DNA of 51,786 nt from an uncultured Clostridia bacterium (GTDB lineage Bacteria; Bacillota; Clostridia; Peptostreptococcales; Anaerovoracaceae), in assembly GCA_934255545.1 (NCBI GenBank), contig CAKQOE010000016.1, positions 1-51,786 of the forward strand, given 5' to 3'. Shown in pieces: positions 1 to 9,610 of the stretch (position 1 is its first letter; each line of letters begins with the position of its first letter). A program made the translations under genes and the position numbers. A model generated the notes under the pieces. It was given only the letters and a program-made list of their open reading frames with translations. It ran no database searches and was not told the DNA's origin.

Positions 1-126
1 ACTGCACTCTTCTTCTATCTGATGCTCGCGTTCCACAACGTTGTCCGGCTTATCCGTTTTATTTGTTATCTTTATTTTTTTTTTCGTATTTTTAGTTTTT
101 TTTGTATTATTTTCTGTGTCAGCCAT
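1..126 (-). CDS. N-terminal fragment of an unidentified protein, cut by the window edge
   Basis: An open frame of 42 codons starts with ATG at 126 and runs off the left edge without a stop. A good ribosome site (GAGAGGCG, about 4-6 bases before the ATG) supports the start. The N-terminus begins MADTENNTKK and is very rich in Lys, Thr and Asn, so it is probably disordered; it then becomes more acidic. The gene follows miaA on the same strand after 64 bases, so it is probably co-transcribed with mutS-mutL-miaA. Too little is visible to assign a family. Confidence 0.5.
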   Translation of the reverse strand, partial: MADTENNTKKTKNTKKKIKITNKTDKPDNVVEREHQIEEECS

Positions 127-190
127 GATCGCCTCTCGTCAATTACAAATTATCAGCCATATATACCCGGGCACAGCTTCTGCTGCAGCA

Positions 191-1138
191 CTAATGCTCC
201 CCGGCAAGGAATGCGCGGATAAGCTCTTTCATGCGCTCATATTCTCCGACCGCTCCCGCGGTCAAGTCGAACCAGTGTATATCATCGTAACGCCTGAACC
301 ATGTGAGCTGGCGCTTTGCGTATCTTCTGCTGTTCCTCTTTACGAGCTCTATGGCTTCATTGCGGCCGTACTCTCCGTCAAAATACGCTATCATTTCCTT
401 GTAGCCTATGCCCTTCATAGATATATTATCACTGCTGAGTCCGAGATTCATCAGTTGTTTTATTTCATTTTCGAGCCCGGCGTCTATCATGATATCGACA
501 CGCATGTTTATACGGTCATAAAGCTCCTGCCTGTCACGGTCAAGTCCTATGAGAAGGTATTCATAGTCCTGCGTCCGTTTAAAGGATTTCTCAAATGACG
601 GTATAGGGTTTCCGGAACGGGCAGCCTCTATGGCGCGTATGACTTTTTTCGTATTGTTCGGGTGTATGCGCTCTGCTGCTGACGGGTCCTCGCTTTTCAG
701 GATATCATGAAGCTTTTCAGGTCCGTTTTCAGCAAGATACGCGCGGAGCTTTTCGCGTTCTTCCATGTCCTTCGGCGCTGAAGCAAAATCCATGTCATAC
801 ATGAGCGAGTTTACATAAAGTCCGGTCCCGCCCGATACGATAGGAAGCTTGCCTTTGTCAAATATCATATTTATATATTTTTTAGCAAGGCGCGAATATT
901 CCGCAACAGAAAAATCATCGCGCGGATCGATCTCATCAACGAGATAGTGTCTGGCAGCGGCCTGTTCTTCAGCAGTCGGTTTTGCGCTGCCTATGTCCAT
1001 GAATTTATAAAGCTGCATAGAGTCTGCGGAAACTATTTCGCCGTTAAAGTCCTGAGCTGCCTTTATAGCGTATTCTGTTTTGCCTACTGCGGTAGGGCCT
1101 ACGATAATTATTATTTTTCTGTTCATATCATCACTCAC
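191..1138 (-). CDS. miaA: tRNA dimethylallyltransferase MiaA
   Basis: Transfers a dimethylallyl group to N6 of A37 in tRNAs that read UNN codons, next to the anticodon, and so supports reading-frame maintenance. The 315-residue length fits the family. The N-terminal P-loop GPTAVGKT (about residues 13-20), the motif SADSMQLYK and the tRNA-contacting stretch around GIGYKEM are visible. The first ATG has an SD-like GTGAGTG directly against it. The ATG four codons later (MNRKIIIIVGP) has better spacing and is a plausible real start. It follows mutL by 92 bases, a conserved mutS-mutL-miaA order. The gap holds two small hairpins without U-tracts. Confidence 0.95.
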   Translation of the reverse strand: MSDDMNRKIIIIVGPTAVGKTEYAIKAAQDFNGEIVSADSMQLYKFMDIGSAKPTAEEQAAARHYLVDEIDPRDDFSVAEYSRLAKKYINMIFDKGKLPIVSGGTGLYVNSLMYDMDFASAPKDMEEREKLRAYLAENGPEKLHDILKSEDPSAAERIHPNNTKKVIRAIEAARSGNPIPSFEKSFKRTQDYEYLLIGLDRDRQELYDRINMRVDIMIDAGLENEIKQLMNLGLSSDNISMKGIGYKEMIAYFDGEYGRNEAIELVKRNSRRYAKRQLTWFRRYDDIHWFDLTAGAVGEYERMKELIRAFLAGEH

Positions 1139-1230
1139 TGTTACCTGAGATCGCTGATATTTCAGCGTTTTTTATTGGTTTACCATAATTGTTTTATGGT
1201 AACTACATTGAAATTTCAATATATAACAGG

Positions 1231-3303
1231 CTACCTTTTAAAAAGAGCTTCTATCTCTGTCTTTTTCATACGGATCACAGTCGGACGCCCGTGAGGGCAT
1301 GAAAACGGGTTATCGCATTGCGCAAGATCCTTAAGCAGCTGGTTTATTTCAGCCGTATCGAGTCTGTCATTTGCTTTTACTGCTGATTTGCAGGCTCTTG
1401 TTATTATCTTGTCTGCGCGGCGTTTGTCTCTGAAGGCGCCCGGCTCATCAAGGCTGTCGCAGAAATCCTTGATAAAGCTTTCTGATTCCTGCGCTGTCAT
1501 GTATGCAGGTATTTCTTTTACTGCATACGCGCGCGGCCCGAACTCTTCTACTGAGAATCCTGCTCCGCGCAGGAACGGCAGCCAGTCATCTTCTGCGTTT
1601 TTAACTGCCGGTGACACGTTTATCTGTATGGGCAGCGCCATTATCTGGCTCGCGGTTTGTTGACCGTAAAATTCTCTCGTCAACTTTTCGTAAAATACTC
1701 TTTCATGCGCTGCATGCTGGTCTATCATATAAAAGCTGTCGTCATCGCAGCCCAGTATGAATTCAGCAAATACTGATCCTATGGGGCGTATGGCTGAAAT
1801 GTCGAATGGGCGCCTTGGCGCCGGTTCGGTGTGTGGGGCGAAAAGCTGCTGTTTTGTGGCGGCGGGTGGGGTCTGGGTGGATGCGTCTGCGGCGGGGGCC
1901 GGCGGAACGCTGTTTTCTGTTGGGCGTTCGGCCGGCGTGTTTGCTGCTGTTATGCGCGCGGCTGCGTTTGTTGTGTTAGCAGCGGCGCGCGTGTCTGCCT
2001 GATGCTTATCCAGGACCGGTGACGGTCCGTCAGGCTTTTGTGCCGGCTTGCCGGCATTTACTGCATATGATCCCGATGACTGGGATATTCCGGTACTGTA
2101 TGATGCAGCTTCCTCCTCTGCCCTCTTCTGCCTGAGTATATTTTTTATGTCAAGCTGCTGCTGTTTAGTTTTGACACCTGTTACATCATTTTTTGCACCT
2201 GGCGCGCGTCCGGCTGATAGCTGCTGTTTTTCCCTTACTGCAGCACCCATACGTTCCTTTTCCTTTTTAAATGTAAATTCAGGAACGGCTTCCGGGACTG
2301 TAAGCGCGCCGCGTATGGCCTGAGTGACGAACTCTCTTATTATATTTTCGTCATCAAATCGTATTTCCTTTTTGTTTGGATGTATGTTTACATCAGTCTG
2401 CTCCGGTGGGAGCTTTATAAAAAGGAAAACTACAGGATAGCGCCCTTCAAATACTTTTTCACGGTATCCGTCGCTTACGCATTTTTCAAGCAGCTTGCTC
2501 TGGATATAGCGGCCGTTTACAAAAAATATCTGATTTTTTCTGTTGGCGCGAGTCTCATCAGGCGACGAGATATACCCGTTCACAGTGATTCCGTTTTCTG
2601 TTCCTTCTTTAAAATGTATAAGCTTTTTAGCCATCGCAGGATCGTATATAGTAGCTATGGTATTGAACATATCTCCCCTGCCCTGAGTGGCAAAGAGCGT
2701 ATTGCCGTTATTTATGAGCCTCACTCTTATATCAGGGTAAGCCAGCGCCATTTTAGAAATAAAGTCTATGATCAGTGCGCTTTCGGTGTTATCCTTTTTC
2801 AGGAATTTCATCCGGGCCGGAGTATTGAAAAACAGATCCTTGACGATGATCGTAGTACCCTGCGGGCATCCTGTAGGCTCAGCTGATGATGTCTCGCCGC
2901 CTTCTATGCGAAGCGAAGTCCCCGTTTCAGCATCAGCGGTCTTAGTAATAAGCTCGACTCTTGATACAGCAGATATGCTTGCAAGCGCTTCGCCTCTGAA
3001 TCCCAGCGTAGATATGGCGTTAAGGTCTCTCACAGTGCTGAGCTTGCTTGTAGCATGGCGTTTGAAAGCAAGTTCGGTTTCATCAGACGCTATACCGCAT
3101 CCATTATCTGTAACTCTTATATAAGTCTTTCCTCCGTTTTTTATCTCAACGGCAATGGAAGACGCTCCCGCATCTATAGAGTTTTCCACGAGTTCCTTTA
3201 CGATCGATACCGGCCTGTCAACGACCTCGCCTGCAGCTATCTTGTCCGCCATCTGCTTGGGAAGCTCATGTATCTTTTTTCTTTCGGGTATATTATCGCT
3301 CAT
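1231..3303 (-). CDS. mutL: DNA mismatch repair protein MutL (endonuclease type)
   Basis: Couples mismatch recognition by MutS to strand incision. The N-terminal GHKL ATPase is intact: ELVENSIDAGAS, DNGCGI and GFRGEALASI are all within the first 110 residues. A poorly conserved Ala/Thr/Pro/Gln-rich linker (roughly residues 340-490) joins it to the C-terminal dimerisation domain. That domain carries the metal-binding endonuclease motif DQHAAHERVFYE (near residue 525) and CPHGRP near residue 668. By family knowledge this marks a nicking MutL that does not need MutH. Its ATG directly follows the mutS stop (TAG then ATG), and its ribosome site GGAGG lies inside the end of mutS, so translation is coupled. 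Confidence 0.97.
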   Translation of the reverse strand: MSDNIPERKKIHELPKQMADKIAAGEVVDRPVSIVKELVENSIDAGASSIAVEIKNGGKTYIRVTDNGCGIASDETELAFKRHATSKLSTVRDLNAISTLGFRGEALASISAVSRVELITKTADAETGTSLRIEGGETSSAEPTGCPQGTTIIVKDLFFNTPARMKFLKKDNTESALIIDFISKMALAYPDIRVRLINNGNTLFATQGRGDMFNTIATIYDPAMAKKLIHFKEGTENGITVNGYISSPDETRANRKNQIFFVNGRYIQSKLLEKCVSDGYREKVFEGRYPVVFLFIKLPPEQTDVNIHPNKKEIRFDDENIIREFVTQAIRGALTVPEAVPEFTFKKEKERMGAAVREKQQLSAGRAPGAKNDVTGVKTKQQQLDIKNILRQKRAEEEAASYSTGISQSSGSYAVNAGKPAQKPDGPSPVLDKHQADTRAAANTTNAAARITAANTPAERPTENSVPPAPAADASTQTPPAATKQQLFAPHTEPAPRRPFDISAIRPIGSVFAEFILGCDDDSFYMIDQHAAHERVFYEKLTREFYGQQTASQIMALPIQINVSPAVKNAEDDWLPFLRGAGFSVEEFGPRAYAVKEIPAYMTAQESESFIKDFCDSLDEPGAFRDKRRADKIITRACKSAVKANDRLDTAEINQLLKDLAQCDNPFSCPHGRPTVIRMKKTEIEALFKR

Positions 3304-6000
3304 CTACATATCCTCCACAGCTTTTTTAAGCTGCTCTATAATTGCAATGGCGCCTGACGGCGTCAGAGACATTATATCGAGCTTTCGCAGCATCTCGACT
3401 GCCGGATGCTCTGAAAATGTTATGAATGAAAGCTGTTCTTCTGCCGCATGGTCTGCACGAATGTTTTTGTTGCCGCTCGTATCTGAAGATATCCTGCCGT
3501 CACCGGCAGCCGTACCTGAGTATTCATCTGCTGATACGTTTGATGATACGACACTTGTATTTTCAGCGCTTCCTGTTTCGAGCTGGTTCAGCTTTTCCTG
3601 CGCTCTTTCCAGAACTGCAGCCGGAACGCCCGCTATCCTGGCTACATGTATTCCATAGCTGCGGCTTGCGCTTCCTGGAACTATCCTGTGAAGGAAGACA
3701 ACATTTCCGTCATTCTCGCTCACAGATACATTGTAATTTTTAAGACCGTATATCATACCATCAAGGACTGTGAGTTCGTGATAGTGAGACGCAAAAAGCG
3801 TGCGTATATGATGATCCTCCCTGCAGAGGTGTTCTACTACGGCCCACGCTATGGAAAGTCCGTCATACGTGCTCGTGCCGCGCCCTATCTCATCAAGGAT
3901 CACAAGGCTCCTGTCTGTAGCGGTATTGAGTATATACGCAAGCTCGCTCATTTCAACAAAAAACGTGCTCTGTCCCTGTGTCAGATTATCAGAGGCTCCT
4001 ATTCTTGTATATACTCTGTCTACTGTTCCGATCTCAGCACTATCAGCAGGAACGAAGCATCCTGTCTGCGCCATCAGTACGATAAGGGCTGTCTGGCGCA
4101 TATATGTGGATTTTCCTGCCATATTAGGTCCTGTTATAAGGAGCATGCTCTGGTCTGTTCTGTTTACATATGTATCATTTGATACGAATGTGCCGCCGTC
4201 TGACGTCTGCTCTATTACAGGGTGCCTTCCGCCTTTTATATCTATATTATCGCCGTCATTTACACAGGGCTTTACATAGCCGTTGCGGCTGCTTACCTCC
4301 GCAAATGACGCAAGGACATCGAGCTCTGATATCGCATCTGCGGTATCCTGTATCTCTCTTGTAAATGTCTTAAGGTAATTTCTGACCTCAGTAAACAGTT
4401 CGTATTCAAGCGCATTTATACGGCTTTCTGCATTCAGCACCAGAGACTCCATTTCCTTGAGTTCAGGAGTTATGTATCTTTCACAGTTTACGAGCGTCTG
4501 CTTTCTTATATAGTCCTCAGGGACAGCTTCGCTGTTTTTCTTGCTTACTTCTATATAATAGCCAAATACCTTGTTGAAGCCTACCTTAAGCGCTTTTATG
4601 CCTGTACGCTGTTTTTCGCGTGCTTCAAGCCCCATGATCCATTCAAGGCTTCCGCTTGATGCTTCTTTTATATCATCGAGCTCCGGTGAATACCCTTCTT
4701 TTATGAGCCCGCCTTCTTTTATTGCTAACGGCGGATCCTCCTTTATGGCGGAATCTATCTTTTCATATACTTCTTTAAGTGAGCTTATATTTTCACTGAT
4801 CTTTGTAAGCAGAGCATCGCCGCTGCCTGCAAGATCAGCTTTTATCTCAGGGAGCACGGCTACAGAATTCCTGAGTGCCAGCATGTCCCGTCCGTTTGCG
4901 TTCCCGCATGCTATGCGCCCGCTTAGTCTTTCAAGATCGTAAACTGTTTTAAGTGCTTCGCGTATATTGTTTCGGAGCATTATATCTTCCATCATAAACT
5001 CGACAGCATCGAGCCTTCTGTTTATGCGTACCGAGTCGTTAAGAGGTTCTTTTATCCATTTTTTCAGTTTTCTTGAGCCCATAGCTGTATTTGTAGAGTC
5101 AAGCACTCCAAGAAGCGAGCCCTGTACTTTTTTTTCAAAAAGTGTTTCGGTCAGCTCAAGATTTCTTATGGCTGCCTTGTCAAGTATCATATGATCGCGG
5201 TCATCCTCTATCCTGACGCGCGTGAGCTGTGCAAGGCTCTGTTTCTGCGTTTCGAGAAGATATGATAAAAGAGCTCCGAGCGCGGACGTCATGCCAGATT
5301 CCTCTGAAAGACCTAGGCCGGCAACTGCTTTTACCTGAAAATGGTCACATACAGAACGCTCTGCATTATTTTTTTCAAAATATGAGTCATCAAGTACAGA
5401 CACATATGCGTCTGTGAGCGACCTTACAGAACTGTCAAGCTCACTGCCTTTTATGCGCTGGTTCATTACCACTTCTCTGACATTGAGCTTTATGAGCTCG
5501 TTCAGTATCTCATTTTCTGCATCTGAACTGCTGTATTCACTTGCAACGAGCTCGCCTGTTGAGATATCGCAGTAAACGAGCCCGTAACTATCGTCATTTC
5601 CGGCGAACAGCGCCGCCAGATAATTGTTTTCTGATTCATCGAGCATAGTCTGATCTACAAGCGTACCGGGAGTAACTATTTTTATTACCTCACGCTTTAC
5701 TATGCCCTTAGCCTGAGCAGGATCTTCTGTCTGCTCGCATATAGCTACCTTATATCCTTTTTCTATAAGCTTGCGCACATAAGTGTCTGCAGCGTGATAA
5801 GGCACCCCGCACATAGGAGCGCGCTCTTCAAGGCCGCAGCTTTTTCCTGTAAGCGTTACTTCCATTGCTTTTGACGCTGTTATGGCGTCGTCAAAAAACA
5901 TTTCATAAAAATCGCCCAGACGGAAAAAAAGGATACAGTCTTTATACTGCTCCTTTATTTCCAGATATTGCTGCATCATTGGAGTAAGCTTATTTGCCAT
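3304..6000 (-). CDS. mutS: DNA mismatch repair protein MutS
   Basis: Recognises mismatches and small loops and recruits MutL. The protein has 898 residues, slightly longer than the usual 850-880. The Phe-x-Glu mismatch wedge is present as GDFYEMF near residue 32. The ABC-type ATPase is complete, with Walker A GPNMAGKST near residue 624, Walker B VILDEIGRGTS and the composite-site TFASHYHEL. The C-terminal tail (about residues 800-870) is a variable Ser/Asn/Ala-rich linker followed by a short conserved end that resembles the tetramerisation tail of other MutS proteins. It is first in the mutS-mutL-miaA unit, 230 bases after nifU, with a bidirectional terminator in the gap. Confidence 0.97.
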   Translation of the reverse strand: MANKLTPMMQQYLEIKEQYKDCILFFRLGDFYEMFFDDAITASKAMEVTLTGKSCGLEERAPMCGVPYHAADTYVRKLIEKGYKVAICEQTEDPAQAKGIVKREVIKIVTPGTLVDQTMLDESENNYLAALFAGNDDSYGLVYCDISTGELVASEYSSSDAENEILNELIKLNVREVVMNQRIKGSELDSSVRSLTDAYVSVLDDSYFEKNNAERSVCDHFQVKAVAGLGLSEESGMTSALGALLSYLLETQKQSLAQLTRVRIEDDRDHMILDKAAIRNLELTETLFEKKVQGSLLGVLDSTNTAMGSRKLKKWIKEPLNDSVRINRRLDAVEFMMEDIMLRNNIREALKTVYDLERLSGRIACGNANGRDMLALRNSVAVLPEIKADLAGSGDALLTKISENISSLKEVYEKIDSAIKEDPPLAIKEGGLIKEGYSPELDDIKEASSGSLEWIMGLEAREKQRTGIKALKVGFNKVFGYYIEVSKKNSEAVPEDYIRKQTLVNCERYITPELKEMESLVLNAESRINALEYELFTEVRNYLKTFTREIQDTADAISELDVLASFAEVSSRNGYVKPCVNDGDNIDIKGGRHPVIEQTSDGGTFVSNDTYVNRTDQSMLLITGPNMAGKSTYMRQTALIVLMAQTGCFVPADSAEIGTVDRVYTRIGASDNLTQGQSTFFVEMSELAYILNTATDRSLVILDEIGRGTSTYDGLSIAWAVVEHLCREDHHIRTLFASHYHELTVLDGMIYGLKNYNVSVSENDGNVVFLHRIVPGSASRSYGIHVARIAGVPAAVLERAQEKLNQLETGSAENTSVVSSNVSADEYSGTAAGDGRISSDTSGNKNIRADHAAEEQLSFITFSEHPAVEMLRKLDIMSLTPSGAIAIIEQLKKAVEDM

Positions 6001-6039
6001 AATTTTTCCCCGTATCCTGATTATATTTCATTAAAGTCC

Positions 6040-6075
6040 AAAAAGGTTGCCCCTTATAAAGAGGCAGCCTTTTTG
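6040..6075. terminator. Bidirectional rho-independent terminator between nifU and mutS
   Basis: A stem pairing AAGGTTGCC with GGCAGCCTT is flanked by A-runs on the left and T-runs on the right, so it can work on both strands. On the minus strand it ends the nifS-nifU transcript before mutS begins at 6000. Confidence 0.8.
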
Positions 6076-6164
6076 TATTTTTGCAATATTCAATTTGCTC
6101 CTGCACTGAAACATGTCTGACGGCGCGCATCAGGCAAAAGCACGAATGTATTCAGTCTCTGCTG

Positions 6165-6181
6165 CGCGCGCCGGGCGCGCG
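6165..6181. repeat. GC-rich perfect palindrome in the nifU-mutS gap
   Basis: CGCGCGCC and GGCGCGCG flank one G. It is not followed by a U-tract on either strand, so it is not an ordinary terminator. It lies just downstream of the nifU stop and is one of several such GC-rich palindromes in otherwise AT-rich gaps of this window. Confidence 0.5.
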
Positions 6182-6231
6182 AAAAGTCAGTACATTCATT
6201 ATTCATTAATGATCTTATCTGATCGTATATA

Positions 6232-6690
6232 TTATTCTTCCTCGATCTCACATGAGCCGTGATCGTCTTCTTCTGCAGCATTTGGATCGTAGTCCTTAAG
6301 GCCTTCGAATTCAAGACCGTTCTTCTGAGCGTAATCATAGATAGCTGCCTTTATAGACTGCTCAGAAAGAACTGAACAGTGGATCTTTACTGCCGGAAGA
6401 CCGCCAAGCTCTTTAAGAACGTCATCGTTTGTGATCTTGAGCGCTTCTTCGCATGTCTTTCCTATGATCATGTCTGTAGCCACGCTTGAAGAAGCAATAG
6501 CTGAACCGCATCCGTAAGTCTTGAATTTCGCGTCAGTGATGATGCCTTCGTCATTTACCTTAATAGACATCTGCATCATATCACCGCATACAGGGCTTCC
6601 GAATGTGCCTACACCTGAAGCGTCTTCTATTTCTCCAACATTGTGGGGATTCATGAAATGATCTATTACTTTATCGTTATACAGTGCCAT
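6232..6690 (-). CDS. nifU: Fe-S cluster assembly scaffold, NifU/IscU type
   Basis: Scaffold on which Fe-S clusters are built with sulfur from the neighbouring cysteine desulfurase. The IscU fold is complete, with the three ligand cysteines at residues 35 (PVCGD), 61 (YGCGS) and 105 (IHCSV) and the adjacent His104. The protein has 152 residues; the last 15-20 are acidic and not conserved, and no C-terminal NifU Nfu-type domain is present. The ATG lies five bases after the nifS stop, so the two genes form an operon. This nifS-nifU pair without IscR, HscA or ferredoxin genes is typical of Clostridia. Confidence 0.93.
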   Translation of the reverse strand: MALYNDKVIDHFMNPHNVGEIEDASGVGTFGSPVCGDMMQMSIKVNDEGIITDAKFKTYGCGSAIASSSVATDMIIGKTCEEALKITNDDVLKELGGLPAVKIHCSVLSEQSIKAAIYDYAQKNGLEFEGLKDYDPNAAEEDDHGSCEIEEE

Positions 6691-6695
6691 AATTT

Positions 6696-7874
6696 TTACC
6701 AGCCTTTCTCCTTTGAAATAGAGGAAATTCCTCTTAACTTTTCTATTATACCCTTAAGCTTGTCAACTGTATAGTCAACATCTTCCATAGTTGTAGGATT
6801 TCCGAACGTAAATCTTATTGAACCGTGTATGAGCTCAACAGGGATACCCATTGCAGTCAGCACGTGAGAAGGCTGAAGCGATCTTGATGAACATGCTGAA
6901 CCTGAAGAGCAGCTTACGCCTGCAAAATCGAGATAGAGAAGTATTGACTCACCCTCGACATATTCAAATGTTATATTTGCATTTCCCGGATGTCTGTGAT
7001 CCTTGCTTCCGTTGAAATAAGTGTAAGGGATCTCATTGAGGACTCTGTCAACGAAATGGTCTCTCAGCTTGCTGACATGGGCTACGTGAGTGTTGAAGTT
7101 CTGACATGCAAGCTCTGCCGCCTTACCGAATCCAACGATGCCCGGAACATTTTCAGTACCTGCGCGTTTCTTTCTTTCCTGAGCTCCGCCGTGGATATAA
7201 GTCGGCAGATTTACTCCTGAACGAATATATATAGCGCCGATACCCTTAGGTCCGTATATCTTGTGTGATGACATTGACATCATGTCGATATTCATCGTCT
7301 TTACATCGATAGGAACATTTCCGAGAGCCTGTACCGCGTCTGTGTGGAAAAGAACGCCGTGCTTTTTAGCGATAGCGCCTATTTCAGTTATCGGCTGAAC
7401 TGAACCGACTTCGTTGTTTACATACATTATACTGATAAGGATAGTATCAGGTCTGATGGCAGCTTCGACTTCAGCAGGATCTACCAGTCCGTCATGGTCA
7501 ACGCCTACATATGTGATATCAAAGCCTTCCTTTGCGAGGTACTCGCATGAATGAAGGATAGCGTGATGTTCTATTGCTGATGTTATGATATGCTTTCCCT
7601 TGTGCTGTAGCCTGCGCGCAGTAGCGATAAGAGCCCAGTTATCTGACTCTGTGCCTCCTGAAGTAAATATCAATTCCTTTGGCTCTGCGTTTATGAGGTG
7701 AGCTAACTGCTCTCTCGCATGCTCAATAGCGTCTTTTGCTTCCAGTCCCGTAGAGTATATAGATGAAGGGTTACCGAAATGCTCAGTAAAATACGGAATC
7801 ATCTCTTCAACGACTCTTGGATCTGTCGGAGTTGTCGCAGAGTAATCAAGATAAACTTTTCTTGTATCTTCCAT
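6696..7874 (-). CDS. nifS: Cysteine desulfurase NifS/IscS
   Basis: PLP enzyme that removes sulfur from L-cysteine and passes it as persulfide to the NifU scaffold next door. The cofactor lysine is in MSSHKIYGPKG (about residue 205) and the mobile-loop catalytic cysteine in SSGSACSSRS (about residue 328), as in group I (IscS/NifS) enzymes. The length of 392 residues is normal. A -10 element TATAAT (minus strand, 7967-7962) lies about 90 bases upstream with only a weak -35. A perfect 5-4-5 inverted repeat with TTCGG/CCGAA arms at 7919-7932 sits in the leader and could be an operator or a small hairpin. No iscR gene is visible nearby. Confidence 0.95.
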   Translation of the reverse strand: MEDTRKVYLDYSATTPTDPRVVEEMIPYFTEHFGNPSSIYSTGLEAKDAIEHAREQLAHLINAEPKELIFTSGGTESDNWALIATARRLQHKGKHIITSAIEHHAILHSCEYLAKEGFDITYVGVDHDGLVDPAEVEAAIRPDTILISIMYVNNEVGSVQPITEIGAIAKKHGVLFHTDAVQALGNVPIDVKTMNIDMMSMSSHKIYGPKGIGAIYIRSGVNLPTYIHGGAQERKKRAGTENVPGIVGFGKAAELACQNFNTHVAHVSKLRDHFVDRVLNEIPYTYFNGSKDHRHPGNANITFEYVEGESILLYLDFAGVSCSSGSACSSRSLQPSHVLTAMGIPVELIHGSIRFTFGNPTTMEDVDYTVDKLKGIIEKLRGISSISKEKGW

Positions 7875-8088
7875 TGCTGTATATATTTCCTTTCAAATTA
7901 TTTTCATTGCAATTATCTTTTCGGATTCCCGAATTTATATTTAATAATTTGCTTAATCAATATTATAACTGCTTTTCCAAAACAATAAAGGTTTTTCGCA
8001 AATATTTATTAAAATTTACTATTCTTTCGTATATTTAATAGTTATACTTATATTTATCCGGCATAATAAAAACAGGTTCACAGCATAC

Positions 8089-8104
8089 GCGGCGCCGGCG
8101 CCGC
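8089..8104. repeat. 16-bp perfect GC palindrome upstream of nifS
   Basis: GCGGCGCC followed directly by GGCGCCGC, inside a 279-base AT-rich gap (7875-8153) that otherwise holds only the nifS promoter region. No U-tract follows on the minus strand, where it lies downstream of the gene ending at 8154. Confidence 0.5.
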
Positions 8105-8153
8105 ACATATCGATGATTCATCCTAAAGCCTTTAATATCAATATATACAGGCA

Positions 8154-8654
8154 TCAAGCAGCTTTTATTTCAGCTATATATTGCCTGCCGTTTATTATAC
8201 TTGTGCGTATACTGTATGACGCAGCTTCCGTATAGTATCCTGTATATCCTGACATATACCACGTTGCATTTACAGTATATATTCCGTATGATCTTGTAAG
8301 CGCTTCACATATGACACGATCCAGCTTTATATTTATCACTTTGTCATGATCTGTCTGCACTGACGACAATGCACTGCTGTAGTCATCTGAAAGGGCAGGA
8401 TATGTTTCTGCATCAGACAATTCCGAAAAAAGCCTTTGTTCATCTTTTTCACTGCTGAACATGAAACGCTGCATAGCAGCTGTCCTTTTTTCCATGAGCG
8501 GTGTAAGTCCATGATCACTGTCTCCGCCGGCGGAGATCCCAGTATATCCGGACAGAACAAATGCAGCCGCCAATGCGGCTGTCATTACTGCAAGACGCAG
8601 CGCCGCGCTGCGCAATGTTATCATTTTAAAATAAGTCGTTTTCATATTGCACAT
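8154..8654 (-). CDS. Unidentified secreted or membrane-anchored protein
   Basis: I do not recognise the family. The 166-residue product starts with a short basic segment and a hydrophobic stretch (about residues 17-38, AALRLAVMTAALAAAFVL), which looks like a signal peptide or anchor. No lipobox cysteine follows. The rest has no cysteines and is Ser/Thr/Tyr-rich, with a C-terminal part (GYTGYYTEAASYSIRTS) that could be beta-structured. The start is supported by AAAGGTGG three bases before the ATG. It stands alone between nifS and the DUF896 gene, about 100 bases from the latter. Confidence 0.7.
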   Translation of the reverse strand: MCNMKTTYFKMITLRSAALRLAVMTAALAAAFVLSGYTGISAGGDSDHGLTPLMEKRTAAMQRFMFSSEKDEQRLFSELSDAETYPALSDDYSSALSSVQTDHDKVINIKLDRVICEALTRSYGIYTVNATWYMSGYTGYYTEAASYSIRTSIINGRQYIAEIKAA

Positions 8655-8754
8655 AGACCACCTTTCCGGATATCAAGTATACCCGAAAGTATGAGTCATA
8701 TGTGCCCGGCTGTGATACGAAAATCGACATTCACTTTCAAGCTTCCTCAGTTTT

Positions 8755-8976
8755 TTACTTTTTAGGTTTTTTTACGACTGGAGTTATGCTTCCGTCTGCC
8801 TCGACTATCTGTATTCTTGACAGCTGGCTGTCGAGATTGCGCCTGAAGCTTTCAAGATATTCCTGCCTGAGCTGGTGTCTTTCGGCAGCTTCTTCCTCTG
8901 TAAGTCCTTCCTCTGACTTTGCTTTTTTTGCCAGTTCATTGATCCTGTCTATCTTTTCCTGCGTTAAAACAGCCAT
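8755..8976 (-). CDS. DUF896 (YnzC-type) small cytoplasmic protein
   Basis: Small 73-residue protein with the family pattern: KIDRINELAKKAKSEEGLT, then EEAAERHQLRQEYLESFRRN, then a basic tail. The two helices form the compact hairpin known for this family. In Bacillus a member lies in the yneA-yneB-ynzC SOS operon, but no SOS partner is seen here. The biochemical role of the family is not known. The ribosome site AAAGGAG precedes the ATG by seven bases. Confidence 0.9.
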   Translation of the reverse strand: MAVLTQEKIDRINELAKKAKSEEGLTEEEAAERHQLRQEYLESFRRNLDSQLSRIQIVEADGSITPVVKKPKK

Positions 8977-9041
8977 TTTATATCTCCTTTTTTCCTGCGA
9001 TATCCTATGTTGTATGAATATCTGCTATGCTCCGATATACA

Positions 9042-9066
9042 GAAAAATCCGGTCATTGACCGGATC
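9042..9066 (-). terminator. Terminator of the marR gene
   Basis: Stem ATCCGGTCA pairs with TGACCGGAT around a minimal loop and is followed on the minus strand by TTTTTC. It lies about 60 bases after the stop of the MarR-family gene. Confidence 0.8.
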
Positions 9067-9126
9067 TCCCTGTAAGTGAATTTTATGTGAATTTATGTAT
9101 TAATGCAAGATAATCGTCTTTATATA

Positions 9127-9570
9127 CTATTTTTTAAGGCTTTCATCTATAGTTTCAAGAACATTTCTGAATGTTTCTACGTCTTCTGCCGGTATACCGC
9201 TCAGAATATAATCCATGAAATCAGTATTCATGCTTTTCAGTATGCTGAGAAGCTTCTTATCACTTATATGAAGCGTAAGATGATTTACTCTTCTGTCATT
9301 TGAATCTGTTTCTGTTGTTATGAAACCTCTTTTAGTCAGAGAATCTACTGATCTGCAGATCAGTGACTGTGTTACGCCAAATCTGTCTGAGATGCCCTTT
9401 GCTGTATCTATGTCATCGTTTTCGAGGAGATAGATCATTGTAGAGATCTCATTTGGTGTAAACTTGTACCCTGCAAGCTTCTTCTTTGTAAACTCGTAAT
9501 ATGCTTTTGTAATGGAATTGAAAAGCGAGAGGTTTTTAGAATTTCTTATTGCGGCCTCTTTATTTGCCAT
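9127..9570 (-). CDS. MarR-family transcriptional regulator
   Basis: Winged-helix dimeric regulator of 147 residues. The DNA-binding core is visible: EISTMIYLLENDDIDTAKGISDRFGVTQSLICRSVDSLTKRGFI, followed by the wing with TETDSNDRRVNHLTLH, which is the diagnostic DxRxxxLxLT-like segment. The ligand and targets cannot be told from the sequence. The ribosome site AGGGGG lies eight bases before the ATG. No transporter or enzyme gene shares its transcript, so it may act elsewhere or mainly on itself. Confidence 0.92.
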   Translation of the reverse strand: MANKEAAIRNSKNLSLFNSITKAYYEFTKKKLAGYKFTPNEISTMIYLLENDDIDTAKGISDRFGVTQSLICRSVDSLTKRGFITTETDSNDRRVNHLTLHISDKKLLSILKSMNTDFMDYILSGIPAEDVETFRNVLETIDESLKK

Positions 9571-9610
9571 AAAACTTACCCCCTGTAATGCGGTTATTTT
9601 ATCCAGAGTT

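Noticed and set aside
6090..6338. 82-codon minus-strand frame overlapping the end of nifU
   Set aside because: It is out of frame with nifU, has no ribosome site, and runs through a palindrome and a gap.
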